Below are positions 33,766 through 43,217 of a stretch of 64,000 nt of DNA, in pieces. The notes below the pieces were generated by a model, which saw only the letters and a program-made list of their open reading frames with translations, did no database searches and was not told the DNA's origin. Each line of letters begins with the position of its first letter. The stretch's first letter is position 1. The stretch is from a virus. Location: the IMG/VR virus record IMGVR_UViG_3300042452_000984, positions 1 through 64,000 of that record; one strand, 5' to 3'. The position numbers and the translations under genes were made by a program.

Positions 33766-34504
33766 CAACCTAGCGGGAGGTGAAAGCGCCCTTTTCGGGG
33801 AACGGTTCCCCTACCCCTGTGATGGAAAAACCGTCCTACTAGACATTGCCCGACAATTTGCCAAGGACGTTAATGAGGCGGCCATCAAGCGCCTTAAAAC
33901 AGACCATGGGGATAGTCGCGCTAGCCAATGGCTACCATTGGATGTGACTAGCGCCTATCCGACCGCCCGTCAACACTGCCCGCGCATCGCTATCCTCCGG
34001 CTCGGCTCAACCAATAAACCCACCGGGGTGGACTTGGACTGGCATGAAGAGCCCGTACAACTGCCCGGGCGTGGGTTGACGGTTCGTAAATTTTCAGGGC
34101 TACTGGTTAACGACCAACTAGAGGCGGCCATCTGTTGTACTAATGAACGCCTACGCGATGACCTGCATATCTGGTTCCAGCAATATTGCCTAGACGCGAC
34201 GCTGTGGGCACTTCCACAACTGAGGACACTCGGCTTTTATCAACTGAACTGTACTAATGCCGCCGATGACCAGGTGGAGTACCAAGGCACCCAGAGTCAG
34301 CCAGGGTTTGAGTTTTACGTGTCCCGCCTAACCTTTGCTGCCACCTACGACCTATCGGTAGTGACTGATGTGGATCAGTTGCAGCACATTTTCAGTTGGG
34401 AAAATTTCACCGCCGGTGGCCAATGGTCTGGTGCAGCAGGCGAAGGGTTGAACCAACTTAACGACATCACTCCCCCGGATAGACTCTATGCCGATAACGC
34501 TTGA
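33758..34504 (+). CDS. Tail-region protein, possible tail terminator, 248 residues
   Basis: I chose ATG 33758, where ATGGATAG overlaps the upstream TAG, over an in-frame TTG at 33749. A mixed alpha/beta protein placed directly before the sheath gene, the usual place of tail terminator or neck proteins. Segments such as RTLGFYQLNCTNAADDQVEYQ and FEFYVSRLTFAATYDLSVV suggest a beta sheet like that of terminator proteins. Not firmly recognised. Confidence 0.6.
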   Translation: MDSNLAGGESALFGERFPYPCDGKTVLLDIARQFAKDVNEAAIKRLKTDHGDSRASQWLPLDVTSAYPTARQHCPRIAILRLGSTNKPTGVDLDWHEEPVQLPGRGLTVRKFSGLLVNDQLEAAICCTNERLRDDLHIWFQQYCLDATLWALPQLRTLGFYQLNCTNAADDQVEYQGTQSQPGFEFYVSRLTFAATYDLSVVTDVDQLQHIFSWENFTAGGQWSGAAGEGLNQLNDITPPDRLYADNA

Positions 34505-34640
34505 ATTATTCGCTAATCAATACCTGTCAGACCATCAACGCGCCGCCGCCCTGGCAACGCTGGCAGACTACACCGAGCCGCGATCGCTAGACGAATGGCG
34601 ACGGCTATGGCAACGGGCATTACTCACTCCAGTTCAATAG
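34488..34640 (+). CDS. Small 50-residue protein before the sheath
   Basis: ATG 34488 lies within the end of the upstream gene in another frame; stop TAG at 34638-34640, 9 bases before the sheath ATG. The product (LFANQYLSDHQRAAALATLA, then SLDEWRRLWQRALL) is helical. Codon choice matches neighbours and the overlap suggests coupling. Confidence 0.6.
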   Translation: MPITLELFANQYLSDHQRAAALATLADYTEPRSLDEWRRLWQRALLTPVQ

Positions 34641-34649
34641 GAAACTCCC

Positions 34650-37064
34650 ATGGCTTCTAGTGTTGTTTTCGGTCGGCCCGTCAGCCGTATTTTGCAACCC
34701 GGTGCCTACACCCAGGTGGATGCCTCCGCCCTGGAGTTGGCCCAGGAATTTGCCCCCAATGTTGTTTGTGTGCTAGGTGCAGCCCTAGGTGGCACGCCCC
34801 TGACCACCTACGCATTCAAAAATGCTAACCAAGCCCAGCAGGTATTTGGTGCTGGTTCACCCTTGGCTGATGCCATCACCCTTACCTTTCGCGGTGGCGT
34901 CAAGGGCGGTGCGCCCCTAGTGCTAGGGGTACGGGCGGACAATTCCGCCAAAGCCTCCGGCACCCTCACCAACAATGGCACCACCCTAGTGGGTGAATTT
35001 AAGGACTTTGGCGGCTACGGCAATACCTTCAGTGTTCAGTTTTTACCCGGCTCCATCCAGGGTACCCAGGCGGTGATTGCTGGCACCCAACTCAATGGGA
35101 CAGCCTATAAGCAGACCATTGACAATGTCCCCTCTGTCTCCCAGTTGCTTGAGCGCTTAAATGCTGAGTCACCGGTATCGGTGCGGGCCACCGCTGGCGG
35201 CACCAAGGCAACCCAGACCCTAACGATCGCTACTTCCACCAGTGACGGCAAGGCAACACTGACCGGCGCTAGTGAGATTACCAATGCCGCATTCTTCTAC
35301 CAATACCCGGCTAGCTTGCGGGTGAATACCACCGACTCGCTCGCCTTCTCCTGGGATGGGACTAACCTAACCCCAACGCCTGCCACCGTGACGGTATCAG
35401 CGGCCCTGCCCGCCACTGTCAACGGCACCTACAACGTTGTCCGCAAGGAGAACGTTTACACCCAAGCGGTTACTAACATGGCGGTCACCACCACCGCCTA
35501 TGGTGCTAATATCTACCGCTTTGCCCTGCCTAGTGGCCAAACCTGGCAGCATGCCACCAACAAAGGTATTATTGGCTCTACCTTTACCATCGCCTCCGGT
35601 GACTACGCCGGCACCTATCAGATTGTTCATTACGAATGGGATGGCACCGGCTTAGACCGGGTGCGCACGGTGCAAAAGCTAGACGCTGGCACCATTGCCG
35701 CTGGCACCGCCGCTAGTGCGTCCCTAGTGTTCCGGCAAACCCTGGTGGTAGATCCGCCCTCCCAGCCTGCCACTGAAGCGATCGAGACCCAGCTACCCGC
35801 CAATGGCATCCTGCAACGGGGTGGCCAATACCTGAGCCTGTCGCTTACCCCCAGCGATCGCGCCGAAGGCCCCCTAACGGTGTTCTACTCCACCCTGCCT
35901 GGCGATACCATCCAGGCGGTAGGCATCGAGCTAGCCCGACTAATTAACGAGTCCAATGACTGGAGCGCCTACGCTGTTGCCAGCGCCGCCTACAATGCAG
36001 GCACCTACACCAGCACCATCACCCTGACCGCCGTGCCCCCGGGCATCAGCGCCAATGGCTGGAAGACTAATATCCTGGTTAACACCCAGACGACGGTGCT
36101 GGTGGCCGCCGGTGGTGTTGCCCTGGCCGGTGGCATTGACCCATTGCCGCCCAGCGGTTCCATTATCCTTAGCGGTGGCTTCGACTCTGTTCCTACCCTG
36201 CAACGATGGCTGGAAGCCCTCGATAAGGTGAAATATACGCCCCTGCGCTACTTGGTGCCCGCTGGCGTCACCGATGCAGGCGTCCAAGCGGCCTTTGCCG
36301 ACCATTGTCGATTGATGTCTACCACCGCCCAACGGCGGGAACGCATCTGCATCCTAGGCCACGCCCTAGGCTGGACTCAATCACAAATCCGGGCCAGGGC
36401 GGAAACCTTTAACAGCGAGCGGGTAGTATTTGTCTCCCCCGGACTGCGCATGGCGGACCTGGTGACCGGCAGCCAACGTACCTACTCCTCTGCCTATGCC
36501 ACTACCGCGATCGTGGCGGGGATGCTAGCGGCTGAAGGGAATGGCGTCTCTGACCCGATTACCCATACCTTCCTAACCAATATCACCGCTGCTGAATTTG
36601 AGTACCAACCCGGTAGCACCGAGCTAGATGATGCGATCGTCTCCGGCATTCTAACCATCGAGCGGGACCCTACCCTGGTGCGGGAGTCCCGGGGCTTCCG
36701 GGTGACCCGGGCCATTACCACCGCCCGTTCCTCTGTGGTATTTGAGCAAATCTCGATCATCAACCAGAGCGACTACGTGGCTCAGACGGTACGCGACCTG
36801 GAGGAAACCCTATTTATCGGCAAGGCGCTAGACGGCACCACCCTGGGGCTTATCCGCGAGGCGGTGAACCTGACTCTAGATCGGCTCAGCGGCCAAGCCA
36901 TTATCTATGGCTACGACCCTAGCTTTACGGTGGCGACGCTCAACCAAACCAACCGCAGCGCGATCGACGTGACCTACAAGATCTACCCGGCCCCCGCGAT
37001 CGACTTTATCCTGAACTCGCAAATCCTGGCGCCGGTGCCAGATACCGCCACCGTGGCCGCGTAA
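34650..37064 (+). CDS. Contractile tail sheath protein
   Basis: 804 residues. The N-terminal part has the usual sheath opening (FGRPVSRILQPGAYTQVD; QVFGAGSPLADAI; FRGGVKGGAPLVLGVRADN). The C-terminal domain is diagnostic: RVVFVSPGLR, YATTAIVAGMLAAEGNGV, GFRVTRAITTARSSVVFEQ, TVRDLEETLFIGKALDGTT and DVTYKIYPAPAIDFI. A large Thr/Ala-rich insertion (about 190-500) makes it longer than typical sheaths and would be exposed on the outer tail surface. It is followed by the tube gene, as in all myoviruses. Confidence 0.9.
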   Translation: MASSVVFGRPVSRILQPGAYTQVDASALELAQEFAPNVVCVLGAALGGTPLTTYAFKNANQAQQVFGAGSPLADAITLTFRGGVKGGAPLVLGVRADNSAKASGTLTNNGTTLVGEFKDFGGYGNTFSVQFLPGSIQGTQAVIAGTQLNGTAYKQTIDNVPSVSQLLERLNAESPVSVRATAGGTKATQTLTIATSTSDGKATLTGASEITNAAFFYQYPASLRVNTTDSLAFSWDGTNLTPTPATVTVSAALPATVNGTYNVVRKENVYTQAVTNMAVTTTAYGANIYRFALPSGQTWQHATNKGIIGSTFTIASGDYAGTYQIVHYEWDGTGLDRVRTVQKLDAGTIAAGTAASASLVFRQTLVVDPPSQPATEAIETQLPANGILQRGGQYLSLSLTPSDRAEGPLTVFYSTLPGDTIQAVGIELARLINESNDWSAYAVASAAYNAGTYTSTITLTAVPPGISANGWKTNILVNTQTTVLVAAGGVALAGGIDPLPPSGSIILSGGFDSVPTLQRWLEALDKVKYTPLRYLVPAGVTDAGVQAAFADHCRLMSTTAQRRERICILGHALGWTQSQIRARAETFNSERVVFVSPGLRMADLVTGSQRTYSSAYATTAIVAGMLAAEGNGVSDPITHTFLTNITAAEFEYQPGSTELDDAIVSGILTIERDPTLVRESRGFRVTRAITTARSSVVFEQISIINQSDYVAQTVRDLEETLFIGKALDGTTLGLIREAVNLTLDRLSGQAIIYGYDPSFTVATLNQTNRSAIDVTYKIYPAPAIDFILNSQILAPVPDTATVAA

Positions 37065-37100
37065 GCCTAACCAACCTTATTCACCCCAGGAGGTGTTATT

Positions 37101-37667
37101 TTGGCCTTCCGTACCCAATACAGCAGGGTTGAAAATTCTGTCCTTGCTAGGGCTGAATACAGCCTTGACATTGCTCTAGTCATCAACGGGTTACGCCTAG
37201 GGCGAATCCAGTCGATTTCGATCTCCGCCCAAACCCAGGCAAGACCCGCTATCGAAATTGGCAGCGATCGCGCTGTCGAATTTGTCCCTGGCATCAAACA
37301 ATACCAAGGGCGAATCAGCTCCATGCTGCTCAAGTATGGCGACTTGATGAAACGCTTGGCATCGGTGTCTGGTGGCATCATCGATCGCACCAGCCGAGCG
37401 GCGACCATCACCAACATGCCCGAGTTCGACATTGTGATTGCCCGTCGGGGCAGTGCCGGGGTAGGCGTCCCTCAGCTCTATGCCCCCACCCAAGGCCCCC
37501 AGGACCTATCCGGTGGTGGCGGCATCATTGGCACGATCTTTGGTTGTGTGATCAACTCCTGGGAGTGTAATTTCACCGCCCAGGACACCTTGATCATGGA
37601 AAACGTGTCCTTCTCAGCGATTGACCAAACCCTAAGCGATGGCGGCGGGTTGATCGCGCTTCCCTAG
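37101..37667 (+). CDS. Tail tube protein
   Basis: 188 residues. The start is TTG at 37101, decided by a perfect AGGAGG seven bases upstream and no ATG in the right place. Position between sheath and tail chaperone, plus a beta-rich sequence with LVINGLRLGRIQSISISAQ, GIKQYQGRISSMLLKYGD and NSWECNFTAQDTLIMENVSFSA, fits tail tube proteins of contractile phages. Confidence 0.8.
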   Translation: MAFRTQYSRVENSVLARAEYSLDIALVINGLRLGRIQSISISAQTQARPAIEIGSDRAVEFVPGIKQYQGRISSMLLKYGDLMKRLASVSGGIIDRTSRAATITNMPEFDIVIARRGSAGVGVPQLYAPTQGPQDLSGGGGIIGTIFGCVINSWECNFTAQDTLIMENVSFSAIDQTLSDGGGLIALP

Positions 37668-37687
37668 TTCTTTAATGCGAGTGCAAA

Positions 37688-38125
37688 ATGACGACCGTAA
37701 CAATGACCGTGACGGGGTTTGAGCGGCTAGGCACCTTAGTCGTTCGACCCCGCACCTTTAACGACTCCATGTTTTTAATTCCTGCTTGCCAGGACCGGTT
37801 CATTAACCGTGCCCTGGCGGAGGCAGGCATTGAGGGGGTAGACGCAGGCGACCAGCTACGGTATAACGCCCTGGTGGTAGCGATCGCCCAGGCGGTGATT
37901 GTAGAACCAGTCGGGTTTGTGGAGCAGTTGCTAACCTCTACCAATTCAGAGGACTTTCAATTTTTTGGCAAATTTGCTGAGGAGTATTCCGCCTGGTTGG
38001 ACCAGCAGGTTGAGGATGCCCAAGCAAAAAAATCTGGGACGGTAGCGACAGCGGACGATGGGAAAAAATCTGTTTCATCCTCCGCGATCGCTACCGACTC
38101 CTCCCAACTGACCCTCGATGGTTAG
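37688..38125 (+). CDS. Tail assembly chaperone, in-frame product
   Basis: 145 residues directly between tube and tape-measure genes, where lambda gpG-like or P2 gpE-like chaperones lie. TVTGFERLGTLVVRPRTFND is followed by a helical domain with QLLTSTNSEDFQFFGKFAEE. The 3' end holds two AAA AAA slippery sites, and the -1 frame stays open from them into the next small ORF, so a longer -1 frameshift form is predicted. The in-frame form ends SSQLTLDG. Confidence 0.85.
   Translation: MTTVTMTVTGFERLGTLVVRPRTFNDSMFLIPACQDRFINRALAEAGIEGVDAGDQLRYNALVVAIAQAVIVEPVGFVEQLLTSTNSEDFQFFGKFAEEYSAWLDQQVEDAQAKKSGTVATADDGKKSVSSSAIATDSSQLTLDG
38026..38068 (+). other. Tandem -1 ribosomal slippery heptamers
   Basis: A AAA AAA at 38026-38032 and G AAA AAA at 38062-38068, both in the zero frame of the chaperone gene as X XXY YYZ heptamers and both followed by TCTG. 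From either, the -1 frame has no stop until 38296. Confidence 0.8.
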
Positions 38126-38127
38126 CA

Positions 38128-38298
38128 ATGACAGAGGCTCAGGTGATCCTAGAGTATCGGCAAGTGATTGAGCTAGAGCAAGAACGCAATGCCGACGGCA
38201 ATCCAGACAATAACGAATTCCACGACGATAGCTACCAGCAAGAGCTAAGGGAACTTGGGGTAACGCCTGAGATGCTCGACCAGATGCGTGGGAAATAG
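38128..38298 (+). CDS. Tail chaperone frameshift extension
   Basis: In the -1 frame relative to 37688. The frame is open all the way from the slippery site at 38026, through a stretch encoding LRDRYRLLPTDPRWLAM, to TAG 38296-38298. It also has its own ATG at 38128, giving a 56-residue free product, so expression could be by frameshift, by independent start, or both. Acidic helical sequence (VIELEQERNADGNPDNNE) as in the T domain of other phages, which contacts the tape measure. Confidence 0.75.
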   Translation: MTEAQVILEYRQVIELEQERNADGNPDNNEFHDDSYQQELRELGVTPEMLDQMRGK

Positions 38299-38320
38299 CT
38301 TTAAGTTGCACCCGCAAGAT

Positions 38321-38359
38321 GCCCCCGTTGTTACCTCCCTCGTAACGACGGGGGCTTTT
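38321..38359 (+). terminator. Intrinsic terminator before the tape measure gene
   Basis: GCCCCCGTTGTTAC (38321-38334) pairs with GTAACGACGGGGGC (38342-38355), one mismatch, 7-base loop, followed by TTTTCTTATTT. It lies 14 bases before the tape-measure ATG, so it would limit how much chaperone transcript runs on. Confidence 0.85.
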
Positions 38360-38372
38360 CTTATTTACGGCC

Positions 38373-41300
38373 ATGGCTGACCAAGAACATAAGTTAGAGT
38401 ACGTCCTAAACCTAGACCCGAGTGGCTTCATTGAAGGGGCAGAACGCGCCATCAATAAGCAACAGGACCTAGAACGCCATTTCAGCACCGGTGCGCCCTC
38501 AGCGGCGGCAGCCTCAGCGGCAGGTGGTGGGGGTTCCTTTGAGCCATTGCCGCGCCCTACCACTGACACCGGTGGGGCATTGCCACCGCCCCCGCAGCCA
38601 ACCACCGACAGGGGCACCCTAGGCGACTTCCAGCAACGAGTGCAAGCGGTACAGGCGATCGCGCCCAATGCGCCGGACGTGGCCAATATGGCCGCCTCCC
38701 GCCTGCAAACCTCGATCCTCCATGCGTCGTTGAAGGACCCGGATAGCGCTAAGGACTATCAAGACCTAATCAACTCCCTGCGGGAACTACGCAATTCATT
38801 GCAGGAGGACGGCAAAAAGAAGGACGGCACTAACGACTTGCTTGGCTGGATGAAAAATCTAGCCATCATGCAAACCGCCGTCAACGTAGGCTCATCGGTA
38901 GCTGGCAATGCCATGCAGGGCAATATCGGCGCCGCCGCTGGTGGTGCGGTGGGGGCAGGCATCGGCGGACTGCTTGGCATGTTGGGCGGCCCTGCCGGGA
39001 TGATGACCGGGCTAGGGGTAGGTGCTTCCATCGGTAGCGGCATCGGCGGCATGGTGGATCGCCTTGTCCGAGGCGCTGATCAATCCCTCGCCTACGAAAC
39101 CCAGATCGCGGACATTAACCAGCGCTTTGGCGTAGGCAACGTTGGCAGGCTGCGTAATTTTGAACTAGGCACCCAGAACGGGTTTAGGGTAGAAGAAACC
39201 GCCGGGCTGATTGACCAGCTACGGGAAAACCGAGCCCTGAGTAACCCGGCCATGGCTGGACCCCTGGTAAATACCATCCAGGAGCTTACCCGGGCGCTAG
39301 GGCTCAACGTAGAGGCTACCGCCAATATGGCTGGCATCTACTCTCGCACTGGCGGCGAGAAGGGTGCTGAAGGCGTTCGTGGCTACCTATCCGACGTGGT
39401 AGGTGGTGCCATCCGCGCCGGGTTCGAGTCCAACATTCAGCAGTACGCTGACATGATGGGTAGCGCCCGCATGCAGGCGGTGCAGCAGACCGGCCAGGGG
39501 ATGAGCGATCGCGCCTTTGGCTTGCTCCAGGACGTAATGGCAGGGCTAACCGGTGGCAATTCCCGCACCTCCGCCCTGTTTAGGGATAATGTCCAGATGG
39601 CTGGGGCGGGCTTGCAAAGCTTCCTGTCCTACGGTGGCACCGCTGACCCCTATAGCACCTCAGCAGCCTACCTGAGGCTAGCAGGCGTCGATGAGGCGGC
39701 CCTAGACTCGCGGTTTAATTCACCTGAGCAGATGATGGCCAATGCGCAGCGGGTGCTGCGGATGACCACCAACCGGGTGCAGGGCATCTCCGGGATGGGT
39801 GCCGATGAATTTAGGGCGGCGGCGGCTAGTGATCCGAATTTCGTCCAGAACTTAATTGCTGGCAATTCAGGGCTACAGCGGCAAACCTCAACCACACTGC
39901 AGGGCATCCTAGGACGACAAGCGACCGCCCAGGACCTCCGCACCTTTGAAGAGCTCGCCAATATCAGCGCTGCCAATGGCGGACGGCTGCCAACCGGCCC
40001 GGGCGGTGATGGCGGACGGGTGGAGCAATTGCTAGCCCAGCTACAGGAAAGCCCAGGCGACCAAGCGCGGAAATTAGAGGCGGAGGCGCATAACCTGACC
40101 ATCAAAGCGATGTCTAACCTCAATGAGGCGTCGCTGAAGATGAAGGAAACCCAGGTGGAGCTATTGAAGCAGCTCAATGGGTTACCCCTTGAAGAGATCG
40201 GCGAAGGACTTACGGCAGCCATAGACGGAATACTTAAATTCATTCGTGAGGCGGGACCACAGATCGCCAACCTAGTTAAAGAAGGCATATCCGCCTTCCA
40301 TAAACTCAGGGATACGATGAATGATTTTAGGAATAGCGCGATCGGTAGGCTGATCTTTGGGGGTGACACCAATTCAAGGGAAATTGGGGAACAGGTTGGC
40401 AGCGCCATCTCTAGCCCAGTAGGGCGATCCGCAGCACTTTCTTTTGCCGCCGGATTGCCCGGACCTATTGGCTCCATAGCAACGGCGGCCAATATCGTTC
40501 GGACTATCGAGGAGAACCCTGAAGCCATAAGTGTTGAAAATGCGCAGCAAGGCGCTGAGTACATTCGGCGCCATGGACCCTTTGGCGAACCCGCTAGGCG
40601 GATAATCCCTAGGGCTTTGAGAAGTGCTACAAACTACATTGGCGGCTTGATTGATGGTGCTTTCAACGACACCCCCGGCAGCGTTACCGCTGGACCTGGC
40701 TACAACGTTTTTGAGTTCGCCCCAGGGGATGTTGTCTCCGCCCGCATGGGTGGCACCAGCGGCGGTGCATCTCTGACTGACATCTTCCAGGTGCTTCGAG
40801 AGTCCAACCTGATGGATATTCAGGCGTACCAAACCGCCAGCGAACAGCGTAAGCTGCTGCAAGACGTAACCAACGACATCCTGAAGACCGACCTATTGAT
40901 TCACGTCAACTCTGAAATCAATACCCAGCGGCAATTGCCCAGCATCATTCAAATGATGCAAGCCTTTTTCCCTCAGCTTATTTCAGCGGTGGACTCCGTA
41001 CGGGAAGCATTGGTGTCAACGCTTAATTCAGTGATGGGTGGAGCAGGCGGTGGTGGTGGTGGGGCCAGTGGCGCTTTTGCTTCCGGGTTGTTCACTGGCC
41101 CTAGTCAATTTATCGGCGGCAGCACATCTAACCATATTGACAGCAAATTCAGAACAACCCTGTCCTGGGAGGAAATTGACGGTTATTTCATGCAAATGGC
41201 GCAAGCCTACACTGAGCAAGGGCGACGGATAGAATTTAGCAATGATGCTGTTTCTGGGCAGGTTTACGATCCAAGCGCTCCACAAGCTGAACGCATTCGG

Positions 41301-42326
41301 TTATTGCAACGCGCCGCCGCCGCTCATAGCCATAGTCAACATGAAGGCTGGTACAGCTTTGACTACTTCATCCCTATGGGTAATGATGCCCGCAGCACTG
41401 CGCCCGGAAGCAGCTCCGCCGGTGCTGAAATTTACCTGCCTACTGTGCCAGACGGGCGGGTAAATTATGGCACTACAGGGAATTATGGGAACTATGCCAA
41501 TATCTACGACGAGAACGGCAACTTAATTATTAAAACCGGACATGGGGATAACCGCCGCGATCGCCCCCAAGGCAGGACGTTCCCCAGTCAGCCAGCGGCA
41601 GCGGGTGGCGGTGGTGTCAACCTCAGCACTGGCTACGAGTCCCTAGAGCAGCTAAGCGGACAGCTAACCAGCCTAGACCCCCGGTTTAATACCAGTACCC
41701 CAGACGGACGGGCCGCACTCGCGATCGCTTTGGCGATCGGCGGGACTGAGGTTTATGGGCGCGGAGCAACAGGCACCGACTTCTTTACTCGACGCGGCGG
41801 AACAGGCAACAACATGCTGGGGTTTGCTCAATTTAACCTTGGCTTTCACCGAGCTAACACCGACACCCCAGGCGAATATACCGACTTTCTGGCGGACATC
41901 CTGACCGGCGATCGCGCCCAACCGAATGGACGCCAAGGGCGAAACTGGAGCGCCGAACTATCCAGGGCAGTACAGAGCGGGCAAATTGGCAGCGGAGCGG
42001 AGCTGCAGCAGTGGCTAAGGCGGAGCGGGCTAGGCGGTAGTAACTGGCAGGGCATTGACGACGGCTGGAGTCGAGTGCCTGGACTACCTGATCGACTGTT
42101 TCAAATGCTTCGGAGTGGCGGCGACAACCGCCAAGCCTCCAACAACCGCACTACCAACATCACCGTCAACATCGCCAGCGCCACCGACCCCGCTCGCACT
42201 CGGCAGGAGGTAACCAACGCCATCCACGCCGCCCGGCCCTACCTGGACGAATTTGAGCAAACCCGCCAAGGTAGCCGCGATCGCAACCCGCGCAATAGCG
42301 GCAACCTATCGCCGGTGTATGGGTAA
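38373..42326 (+). CDS. Tail tape measure protein with lysozyme-like end
   Basis: 1317 residues, the longest gene of the tail module. Polar N-terminus with PPPPQPT, then hydrophobic Gly-rich segments near 185-230 (AAAGGAVGAGIGGLLGMLGG; GLGVGASIGSGIGGMV), long helical stretches, and another hydrophobic patch near 680. From about 1085 there is a separate domain: ALAIALAIGGTEVYG, DFFTRRGGTGNNMLGFAQFN, YTDFLADILTG and WQGIDDGWSRVPGLPDRLF, which I read as a muramidase-like domain with Glu in GGTE as candidate acid. Length predicts a tail of the order of 200 nm by the usual rule of about 0.15 nm per residue, somewhat less if the C-terminal domain is not part of the ruler. Confidence 0.85.
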   Translation: MADQEHKLEYVLNLDPSGFIEGAERAINKQQDLERHFSTGAPSAAAASAAGGGGSFEPLPRPTTDTGGALPPPPQPTTDRGTLGDFQQRVQAVQAIAPNAPDVANMAASRLQTSILHASLKDPDSAKDYQDLINSLRELRNSLQEDGKKKDGTNDLLGWMKNLAIMQTAVNVGSSVAGNAMQGNIGAAAGGAVGAGIGGLLGMLGGPAGMMTGLGVGASIGSGIGGMVDRLVRGADQSLAYETQIADINQRFGVGNVGRLRNFELGTQNGFRVEETAGLIDQLRENRALSNPAMAGPLVNTIQELTRALGLNVEATANMAGIYSRTGGEKGAEGVRGYLSDVVGGAIRAGFESNIQQYADMMGSARMQAVQQTGQGMSDRAFGLLQDVMAGLTGGNSRTSALFRDNVQMAGAGLQSFLSYGGTADPYSTSAAYLRLAGVDEAALDSRFNSPEQMMANAQRVLRMTTNRVQGISGMGADEFRAAAASDPNFVQNLIAGNSGLQRQTSTTLQGILGRQATAQDLRTFEELANISAANGGRLPTGPGGDGGRVEQLLAQLQESPGDQARKLEAEAHNLTIKAMSNLNEASLKMKETQVELLKQLNGLPLEEIGEGLTAAIDGILKFIREAGPQIANLVKEGISAFHKLRDTMNDFRNSAIGRLIFGGDTNSREIGEQVGSAISSPVGRSAALSFAAGLPGPIGSIATAANIVRTIEENPEAISVENAQQGAEYIRRHGPFGEPARRIIPRALRSATNYIGGLIDGAFNDTPGSVTAGPGYNVFEFAPGDVVSARMGGTSGGASLTDIFQVLRESNLMDIQAYQTASEQRKLLQDVTNDILKTDLLIHVNSEINTQRQLPSIIQMMQAFFPQLISAVDSVREALVSTLNSVMGGAGGGGGGASGAFASGLFTGPSQFIGGSTSNHIDSKFRTTLSWEEIDGYFMQMAQAYTEQGRRIEFSNDAVSGQVYDPSAPQAERIRLLQRAAAAHSHSQHEGWYSFDYFIPMGNDARSTAPGSSSAGAEIYLPTVPDGRVNYGTTGNYGNYANIYDENGNLIIKTGHGDNRRDRPQGRTFPSQPAAAGGGGVNLSTGYESLEQLSGQLTSLDPRFNTSTPDGRAALAIALAIGGTEVYGRGATGTDFFTRRGGTGNNMLGFAQFNLGFHRANTDTPGEYTDFLADILTGDRAQPNGRQGRNWSAELSRAVQSGQIGSGAELQQWLRRSGLGGSNWQGIDDGWSRVPGLPDRLFQMLRSGGDNRQASNNRTTNITVNIASATDPARTRQEVTNAIHAARPYLDEFEQTRQGSRDRNPRNSGNLSPVYG

Positions 42327-42327
42327 A

Positions 42328-42371
42328 GCAAATTTGCAACCCTATCGCCAATCTGCGCGAACCGATAGTAT
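42328..42371 (+). promoter_or_regulatory. Possible promoter/operator of the methyltransferase
   Basis: In the 99-base gap: palindrome GCAAATTTGC (42328-42337), inverted CTATCG (42342-42347) / CGATAG (42363-42368) with 15 bases between, and TAGTAT (42366-42371) as -10. The TATCG/CGATA arms match those around the duplicated promoters at 7493 and 24575, but without their TTGAC centre. Confidence 0.45.
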
Positions 42372-42425
42372 CCTAGAACTAGGGTGGGCATCGTCTAATC
42401 AATAGCCCTACAGCTTTCCAGAAAA

Positions 42426-43217
42426 ATGCACCAGCTAGCCCTGTTCAATACCATTGACAATAAGCCAATGGCCGACGATCGCATCCGGTTCTACCGTGGC
42501 GACGCGATCGCGGTCCTGAAGCAACGGCTAGCGGCAGGCGATCGCTGGGACTATTGCCTTACCTCCCCTCCCTATTACGGCCAGATAGACTATGGCCACG
42601 AAGGGCAACACGGGCTAGAGGATAGCCTAGACGCCTACCTGGATACGTTGCAGCAGGTTTTTAGGCTGGTATACCAGGGGTTAGCCGAGGGCGGGGTGTG
42701 CTGGATTGTGATAGGCGATACCAGCAACAACTACAGCCCGATACGCGCCAAGGGACAACGGCGACAAGCAGGAGAATGGCTCTACCGCCGTAGCCTGGAG
42801 GACGACTACCGCGAGAAAGAACCCTTACTGGTGCCTATCCGCCTGGCGGAGCGACTACGGGCTGATGGCTGGGTAATGCGGAAGATATTGATCTGGGATA
42901 AGGGTCAAAGTAGCCAGGTGGGCAAGGGTGACGCGCCACCGGAAACCCATGAATATGTCCTGATGCTGGGCAAAAGCGGCAAAAACGGGCGGCCGATGCT
43001 GAACGCCAAGCCACTGCGATCGTCGGTGTTGGTACATCGCCCCTGTGGCCATCCTAGCCACCCCTGCCCATTCCCTGACTCGTTAGTCCACGAACTATTG
43101 TCTAGCGCCACAGTGGCCGGGGCGACGGTGCTAGATCCTTACTTTGGCACCGGCACCACCGGACGGGTAGCGTCCCTGCTTGGCATAAAGTCTATCGGCA
43201 TTGACCTAGGAGCATAA
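42426..43217 (+). CDS. DNA methyltransferase (beta-type N4C/N6A) with clamp motif
   Basis: 263 residues. Catalytic motif IV TSPPYYGQ at 46-53 comes first and the SAM-binding motif I (LDPYFGTGTTGRVA, about 236-249) last, the order of beta-class amino-methyltransferases; SPPY is typical of N4-cytosine enzymes, though some N6-adenine enzymes share it. Supporting motifs: VCWIVIGDTSNN, RLRADGWVMRKILIWDKG and HEYVLMLGK. The N-terminus is MHQLALFN: residues 3-7 QLALF are a canonical clamp-binding pentapeptide, suggesting tethering to DnaN at the fork. No restriction partner is next to it, so it probably protects phage DNA. Target sequence unknown. Confidence 0.92.
   Translation: MHQLALFNTIDNKPMADDRIRFYRGDAIAVLKQRLAAGDRWDYCLTSPPYYGQIDYGHEGQHGLEDSLDAYLDTLQQVFRLVYQGLAEGGVCWIVIGDTSNNYSPIRAKGQRRQAGEWLYRRSLEDDYREKEPLLVPIRLAERLRADGWVMRKILIWDKGQSSQVGKGDAPPETHEYVLMLGKSGKNGRPMLNAKPLRSSVLVHRPCGHPSHPCPFPDSLVHELLSSATVAGATVLDPYFGTGTTGRVASLLGIKSIGIDLGA

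Noticed and set aside
38075-38686. Minus-strand frame across the chaperone and tape-measure junction
   Set aside because: It runs through the terminator at 38321 and the start of the tape measure and has low-complexity composition.
39668-40564. A 298-codon minus-strand frame within the tape measure gene
   Set aside because: Ser/Pro/Arg-rich composition typical of antisense translation of a GC-rich gene; no start context and fully inside a confirmed gene.
41440-41570. M23-type peptidase in the tape measure (GNYGNYANIYDENGN, KTGHGD)
   Set aside because: The zinc-binding HxH and upstream HxxxD of M23 are not present; resemblance is limited to one strand.
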